DNA of 10,668 nucleotides. It comes from Hypericibacter sp050729195 (GTDB lineage: Bacteria; Pseudomonadota; Alphaproteobacteria; Dongiales; Dongiaceae). The notes under the pieces are model-generated. The model saw only the letters and a program-made list of their open reading frames with translations. It made no database searches and was not told where the DNA came from. The DNA is taken from NCBI RefSeq assembly GCF_050729195.1, contig NZ_JBOHKS010000290.1:1-10668 (forward strand), read 5' to 3'. Below, piece after piece: positions 7,677 to 10,668 of the stretch (its first letter is position 1; the number at the start of each line of letters is the position of its first letter). Position numbers and translations under genes: made by a program.

Positions 7677-7802
7677 CTTCGGTTCCTTTGCCATCCCATT
7701 CGGTGCGCGCCATTTGGGGGGCGCTTCGACCGTCGGGGCGCGTTCTGCGCTCCCTCATCTCCCAGAACCCGGGCCACGCCGGTGGACCGGCGGTTTGACC
7801 AC
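7647..7802 (-). ncRNA. Candidate structured small RNA (about 155 nt), family not recognised
   Basis: The predicted transcript runs from about 7802, 7 nt after a promoter-like element, to the T-run at 7647. It would fold into successive hairpins: CGCCGG/CCGGCG around TCCA (7792-7777); GTTCTG/CAGAAC (7768-7763 with 7747-7742) around a 15-nt purine-rich loop holding two Shine-Dalgarno-like stretches, GGAG and AGGGAG; GCGCC/GGCGC around CCCCAAAT; and the terminator itself. No protein of credible composition is encoded. I do not recognise it as 6S RNA, SRP RNA, tmRNA, RNase P RNA or a known riboswitch. A leader attenuator for the downstream cyclase is the main alternative. Structure and signals are seen; the existence of the RNA is inference. 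Confidence 0.4.
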
Positions 7803-7808
7803 GATTGA

Positions 7809-7837
7809 AACATATGAGGATTCCCGCTCGTCGTCAC
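7809..7837 (-). promoter_or_regulatory. Sigma70-like promoter for the candidate small RNA
   Basis: On the minus strand, GTGACG (7837-7832) and TATGTT (7814-7809) are 17 nt apart. Each matches four of six consensus positions, and the -35 core TGAC is the best conserved part in alphaproteobacterial promoters. It lies between the permease terminator and the hairpin array, which is where an independent promoter for the small RNA would be expected. On its own the match is only moderate. Confidence 0.35.
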
Positions 7838-7896
7838 GCGGTTTTCGCAATGGCGAGCGGCGCTCGCGAAGCGGGCAAAGGCCGGAGCAGCCCGCC

Positions 7897-7937
7897 CAAA
7901 AAGAAAGCGGGCCGGCACCCGCGAAGGGCCGGCCCGC
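7897..7937 (-). terminator. Rho-independent terminator of the purine permease gene
   Basis: GCGGGCCGGC (7937-7928 on the minus strand) pairs perfectly over 10 bp with GCCGGCCCGC (7916-7907) around an 11-nt loop. TTTCTTTTT (7906-7898) follows directly on the minus strand. The hairpin starts 19 nt after the permease stop codon and separates the permease transcript from the downstream elements. Confidence 0.85.
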
Positions 7938-7956
7938 CAAGCCTGCAAGAGCAGGG

Positions 7957-9246
7957 TCAGATCAGCGCGAACTTCAGGATGAAGGCGATGGCGAGGATCG
8001 CCACCGCCGGATGAATTTCACGCCAGCGGCCCGCCACCAGTTTGATCGCCGCATAGGTGATGAAACCGAGCGCGATGCCATTCGCGATCGAGAAGGTGAG
8101 CGGCATCGCGATCGCGGTGATCACCGCCGGTGCATATTCGGTGACGTCCTCCCAATCCACCTCGGTGAGGCCGCGCGTCATGATGCAGGCGACGAAGATG
8201 AGTGCTGGCGCCGTGGCGTAGGCGGGAACCGTCCCCGCCAGCGGCGACAGGAAGAGCGCGGCGAGGAACAGGATCGCCACCACGACGGCGGTGAGGCCGG
8301 TCCGGCCGCCGGCGCGAACGCCGGCTGCGCTTTCGATATAGCTGGTCGTGGTCGAGGTGCCGAGGGCCGCCCCCACCATGGCCGAGCTGCTGTCGACGAT
8401 CAGGGCCTTGCCGATGCGCGGCAGCCGGCCGTCCTTGTCGAGCAGGCCGGCACGATGGGCAACGCCGATCAGCGTGCCGGTATTGTCGAACAGATCGACG
8501 AACAGGAAGGTGAAGACGATCGCGACCAGGCCGAGGCTGAAGGCGCCGGCGATATCCATCTGCAGGAAGGTCGGGGCGATGCTGGGCGGCATCGAGAACA
8601 CGCCCTGCGCCGGGCTGACGCCGAGCGCCACGCCTGCCGCCGTCACCAACAGGATCGCGATGATGATGGCCCCTGGCACGCGCCGCGCGTCGAGGGCCGC
8701 CATCACGACGAACCCCAGCGCCCCCAGGATCACCGGCCAGACCGTCAGCGGCCCGAGCGTCACGAAGGTCGCCGGATCGGCAACGATCACGCCCATTTCC
8801 TTCAGGCCGATGATGGCGAGGAAGAGACCGATGCCGGCCGAGATCGCCATCTTCAGGCTCTTCGGAATCGAATTGATGATGTATTCGCGGACCGGAAGGA
8901 TGCTGAGGATCAGGAACAGGATGCCGGACAGGAACACGGCACCCAGCGCGACCTGCCACGGGTAATGCATCCCGTTGACGACCGCGTAGGTGAAATAGGC
9001 GTTGAGGCCCATGCCGGGCGCCAGCGCGATCGGATAATTCGCGAACAGCCCCATGAAGGCGCTGCCGAAGGCGGCGGCGAGGCAGGTGGCGACGAAGACG
9101 GCGCCGATATCCATCCCGGCGGCCGACAGGATCTGCGGATTGACGAAGATGATATAGGCCATGGTCAGGAAGGTCGTGACACCGGCCAGGATCTCGCGCC
9201 GCACGGTGGTGCCGTGCGCCGTCAGGTCGAACAGTTTTTCAAGCAT
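7957..9246 (-). CDS. NCS2 family purine (adenine/guanine/hypoxanthine) permease, AzgA-like
   Basis: A 429-aa polytopic inner-membrane transporter of the nucleobase-cation symporter-2 superfamily, AzgA/PbuG branch. These proteins import adenine, guanine or hypoxanthine with protons. About 12-14 hydrophobic segments are visible. Family motifs are TMAYIIFVNPQIL (28-40), APGMGLNAYFTY (76-87), VDLFDNTGTLIGVA (250-263) and GTSTTTSYIESAAGVRAGGRTGL (296-318), the last two being substrate-site regions in this superfamily. The ATG at 9246 has AGGGG 6 nt upstream; a TTG at 9267 would add seven residues and is less likely. The gene stands alone, with its own terminator, and diverges from the exported-protein gene at 9348. 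The exact purine cannot be decided from the sequence. No purine riboswitch was seen in the 101-nt upstream region. Confidence 0.93.
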   Translation of the reverse strand: MLEKLFDLTAHGTTVRREILAGVTTFLTMAYIIFVNPQILSAAGMDIGAVFVATCLAAAFGSAFMGLFANYPIALAPGMGLNAYFTYAVVNGMHYPWQVALGAVFLSGILFLILSILPVREYIINSIPKSLKMAISAGIGLFLAIIGLKEMGVIVADPATFVTLGPLTVWPVILGALGFVVMAALDARRVPGAIIIAILLVTAAGVALGVSPAQGVFSMPPSIAPTFLQMDIAGAFSLGLVAIVFTFLFVDLFDNTGTLIGVAHRAGLLDKDGRLPRIGKALIVDSSSAMVGAALGTSTTTSYIESAAGVRAGGRTGLTAVVVAILFLAALFLSPLAGTVPAYATAPALIFVACIMTRGLTEVDWEDVTEYAPAVITAIAMPLTFSIANGIALGFITYAAIKLVAGRWREIHPAVAILAIAFILKFALI

Positions 9247-9303
9247 GCTAGGCCCCTCGTGATACAACGAGCGACCCCGACGCGCCGGACCGCCGCGGCC
9301 GAT

Positions 9304-9333
9304 GCCGGGGTTAGGTTTTATTAATCCCCCGGC
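9304..9333. promoter_or_regulatory. Inverted repeat with AT-rich centre between divergent genes
   Basis: GCCGGGG (9304-9310) and CCCCGGC (9327-9333) are perfect 7-bp inverted arms flanking a 16-nt AT-rich core that contains TTTTATTAAT. The site lies in the 101-bp gap between the permease gene (minus) and the exported-protein gene (plus). The AT-rich core is the likeliest -10 region for one or both genes, but I could not assign convincing -35 boxes. The arms could be an operator shared by both promoters. Confidence 0.35.
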
Positions 9334-9347
9334 GCCACCCTGACGGC

Positions 9348-9797
9348 ATGACGCGCTGTATCGCTCGCATCCCCTGGTTGCTCCTGCTCGCCCTCCTGGG
9401 TCTTCCCGCCCTGGGGCCCTCGCCCCTCATGGCCGGCGAGCCGCAACTGACGGTGAAAAGGGAGGATTGCGAGGCCCTTGTCAAGTATCGCCAACCCCCG
9501 GGCGTGGCCTATGAACCGGGCGTCGATGCCTATGGCAACGCGGTCGCGCCGGCCGATCTGCCGGGCTCGAATCAGCAACTCAATCTGCCGCCCCTGATCG
9601 CCATTCCGATCAAGGTCGACCTCCAGGACCGCTATCACATCCCGGCCAACTCGCCGCTCTTCAAGGGAGATGCGATCGTCGGCATCGTCGTTTCCGACCT
9701 CAACGGCAATGTGACCTTCAACGGCCAGCCTCTCGGCGATCCCGAAGCGGACGCCCTGGCCGAGGCCTGCGCCCGCGGCCTGAGCCAGGGGCAATAG
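9348..9797 (+). CDS. Exported protein of unknown function
   Basis: A 149-aa protein whose first about 29 residues form a Sec signal peptide: positive start MTRCIAR, hydrophobic core WLLLLALLGLPAL, probable cleavage near SPLMA|GEP. The mature part of about 120 residues has exactly two cysteines (C41 and C141), which could pair in the periplasm. It also has a conserved-looking motif, PGVAYEPGVDAYGNAVAPADLPG-type, at 51-73. I recall similar short hypothetical proteins with this motif in alphaproteobacteria, but no function. The remainder (PPLIAIPIKVDL, 81-92; VSDLNGNVTFNGQPLG, 115-130) looks beta-rich. There is no lipobox, so it is probably soluble. No clear ribosome-binding site precedes the ATG at 9348, but the signal peptide fits this start well. 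The gene diverges from the purine permease and lies 189 bp before proS. Confidence 0.75.
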   Translation: MTRCIARIPWLLLLALLGLPALGPSPLMAGEPQLTVKREDCEALVKYRQPPGVAYEPGVDAYGNAVAPADLPGSNQQLNLPPLIAIPIKVDLQDRYHIPANSPLFKGDAIVGIVVSDLNGNVTFNGQPLGDPEADALAEACARGLSQGQ

Positions 9798-9868
9798 CGG
9801 CCCGGCCGCCACCTTTTCGACGCGATCCTGGGGTCCTCTCGGAACCGTCACTGCGCGGGCTTCGCGCA

Positions 9869-9897
9869 TGGACAGGGCAGGGGCCATTGCCTACAGT
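9869..9897 (+). promoter_or_regulatory. Sigma70-like promoter for proS
   Basis: TGGACA (9869-9874) and TACAGT (9892-9897) are separated by 17 nt. The -35 matches the consensus at five of six positions and the -10 at four. Transcription would begin near 9904, giving a leader of about 80 nt before proS. A dedicated promoter fits the separation of proS from its usual upstream neighbours. Confidence 0.35.
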
Positions 9898-9986
9898 CCC
9901 GACCCATTTCCGATGGCGCCGTCAGGCCCCGGTATCGCCCGGACCCGCCGCCGATCCACCGGGTTCCCGCTTCGCAAGGATGATCA

Positions 9987-10668
9987 ATGCGGCTGACGAG
10001 CTATTTTCTGCCCACCCTCAAGGAAACGCCCGCCGAGGCGCAGATCGTCTCGCATCGGCTGATGCTGCGTGCCGGCATGATCCGCCAGGCCAGCGCCGGG
10101 ATCTATTCCTGGCTGCCGCTGGGCTTCCGGGTGCTGAAGCGCATCGAGCAGATCGTCCGCGAGGAACAGGACCGGGCCGGTTGCCAGGAAGTGCTGATGC
10201 CGACGATCCAGTCTGCGGATCTCTGGAAGAAGTCGGGCCGCTACGAGGATTACGGCAAGGAGATGCTGCGCATCGTCGATCGCCATGATCGCGAGATGCT
10301 CTATGGGCCGACCAACGAGGAGCTGATCACCGACATCTTCGCGAGCGAGGTCCGCAGCTACAAGGAACTGCCCAAGCTGCTCTATCACATCCAGTGGAAG
10401 TTCCGCGACGAGGTGCGGCCCCGCTTCGGCGTGATGCGCGGGCGCGAGTTCCTGATGAAGGACGCCTATTCCTTCGACATCGACTATGTCGGCGCGCGGC
10501 GCGCCTACAACAAGATGTTCGTGTCCTATCTGCGCACCTATGCGCGGATGGGGCTGAAGGCGATCCCGATGGCGGCCGACACCGGCCCGATCGGCGGCGA
10601 TCTCAGCCACGAATTCATCATCCTGGCCGAGACCGGCGAGAGCCAGGTCTATTGCCACAAGGATCTGA
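9987..10668 (+). CDS. proS: Prolyl-tRNA synthetase, 5' part (runs off the window)
   Basis: The first 227 codons of a class II prolyl-tRNA synthetase, which charges tRNA-Pro with proline in the cytoplasm. The reading frame is open to the last base; the final TGA of the window is out of frame. Visible are the N-terminus MRLTSYFLPTLKETPAEA (1-18), class II motif 1 around AGIYSWLPLGFRVL, the PTNEE ATP/proline pocket signature and motif 2, FRDEVRPRFGVMRGREFLMKD. ADTGPIGGDLSHEF comes near the end. The ATG at 9987 has AAGGA (9976-9980) 6 nt upstream. The N-terminus resembles the short alphaproteobacterial form, which usually lacks the inserted editing domain, but the window stops before the position where that insert would begin. 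In related genomes proS directly follows the DUF1467 gene. Confidence 0.95.
   Translation, partial: MRLTSYFLPTLKETPAEAQIVSHRLMLRAGMIRQASAGIYSWLPLGFRVLKRIEQIVREEQDRAGCQEVLMPTIQSADLWKKSGRYEDYGKEMLRIVDRHDREMLYGPTNEELITDIFASEVRSYKELPKLLYHIQWKFRDEVRPRFGVMRGREFLMKDAYSFDIDYVGARRAYNKMFVSYLRTYARMGLKAIPMAADTGPIGGDLSHEFIILAETGESQVYCHKDL

Larger units (their letters stand above)
7486..7956. other. 471-bp intergenic region with regulatory and possible RNA elements
   Basis: No convincing protein gene lies between the cyclase start and the permease stop. Reading along the minus strand from the permease, the region holds an intrinsic terminator (7897-7937), a short hairpin (GCGAGC 7853-7858 / GCTCGC 7862-7867) and a sigma70-like promoter (7809-7837). 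These are followed by several GC-rich stem-loops and a second intrinsic terminator (7647-7676). An AT-rich promoter (7583-7611) and an 18-bp palindrome (7535-7552) come last, before the cyclase gene. The stretch 7570-7610 is strikingly AT-rich against the surrounding DNA. Confidence 0.7.

Noticed and set aside
7641..7758. Possible 39-codon peptide within the candidate small RNA
   Set aside because: The GGGAG abuts the ATG with no spacing, and the frame ends by translating the terminator stem and T-run.
7647..7802. 6S RNA, SRP RNA or tmRNA in the cyclase-permease gap
   Set aside because: I found no 5'-3' closing stem with a central bubble (6S), no GNAR-tetraloop SRP domain and no tRNA-like ends.
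7547..7948. Minus-strand frame of 133 codons through the intergenic region
   Set aside because: It reads straight through two intrinsic terminators and a promoter. Its composition is R/P-rich, and parts come from the terminator hairpin and T-run.
7805..8014. Small plus-strand frame of 69 codons over the permease terminator
   Set aside because: It overlaps the terminator and the 3' end of the permease gene, and the amino acids reflect the hairpin sequence.
7615..9324. Plus-strand open frame (569 codons) opposite the permease
   Set aside because: The translation is dominated by R, D, G, H and E, which is typical of the complement of a hydrophobic transporter gene.
3959..9986. Genomic island or transposon carrying the extra genes
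   Set aside because: No transposase, integrase, tRNA target, direct repeats at the borders or obvious base-composition shift of the coding genes was seen.
9887..10288. Plus-strand frame of 133 codons over the start of proS
   Set aside because: It is in a different frame from the clearly recognisable prolyl-tRNA synthetase.

Overview
The window looks like chromosomal DNA from a GC-rich alphaproteobacterium, probably near the Rhodospirillales. The evidence is strong G/C bias at third codon positions, a DUF1467 membrane protein (a family I know mainly from Alphaproteobacteria), and the gene order biotin ligase - coaX - rnj - mce - DUF1467 ... proS. From memory, many alphaproteobacteria carry that order between the nuo cluster and proS/lolCDE. 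No transposase, integrase, phage gene, CRISPR array, tRNA or rRNA was seen.

Left block (10-4528, plus strand): six tightly packed genes that probably form one operon. They encode monofunctional biotin-protein ligase, type III pantothenate kinase (coaX), ribonuclease J (rnj), methylmalonyl-CoA epimerase (mce), a two-helix DUF1467 membrane protein and DNA-3-methyladenine glycosylase I (tag). Two junctions are 4-nt ATGA overlaps (coaX/rnj and mce/DUF1467). The metabolic theme is CoA and acyl-CoA chemistry: CoA synthesis, biotinylation of acyl-CoA carboxylases and epimerisation of methylmalonyl-CoA. RNA turnover and DNA repair genes travel with it.

Middle block (4535-9246, minus strand): a sensor diguanylate cyclase (PAS-PAS-GAF-GGDEF) is translationally coupled by an ATGA overlap to a DUF2336 helical-repeat protein. 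Their stop converges on that of tag. Further upstream lies a purine permease of the AzgA-like NCS2 family. The 471-bp gap between the cyclase and the permease holds two strong intrinsic terminators in the same direction, a promoter-like element just upstream of an array of hairpins, and a separate AT-rich promoter for the cyclase. Together these predict an undescribed minus-strand small RNA of about 155 nt at roughly 7647-7802. This is the most interesting non-coding signal in the window.

Right block (9348-10668, plus strand): a small exported protein of unknown function with two cysteines, then a promoter-like site and the 5' part of prolyl-tRNA synthetase (proS), which runs off the window. 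The roughly 6-kb stretch between the DUF1467 gene and proS appears to be lineage-specific cargo placed in an otherwise conserved gene order.
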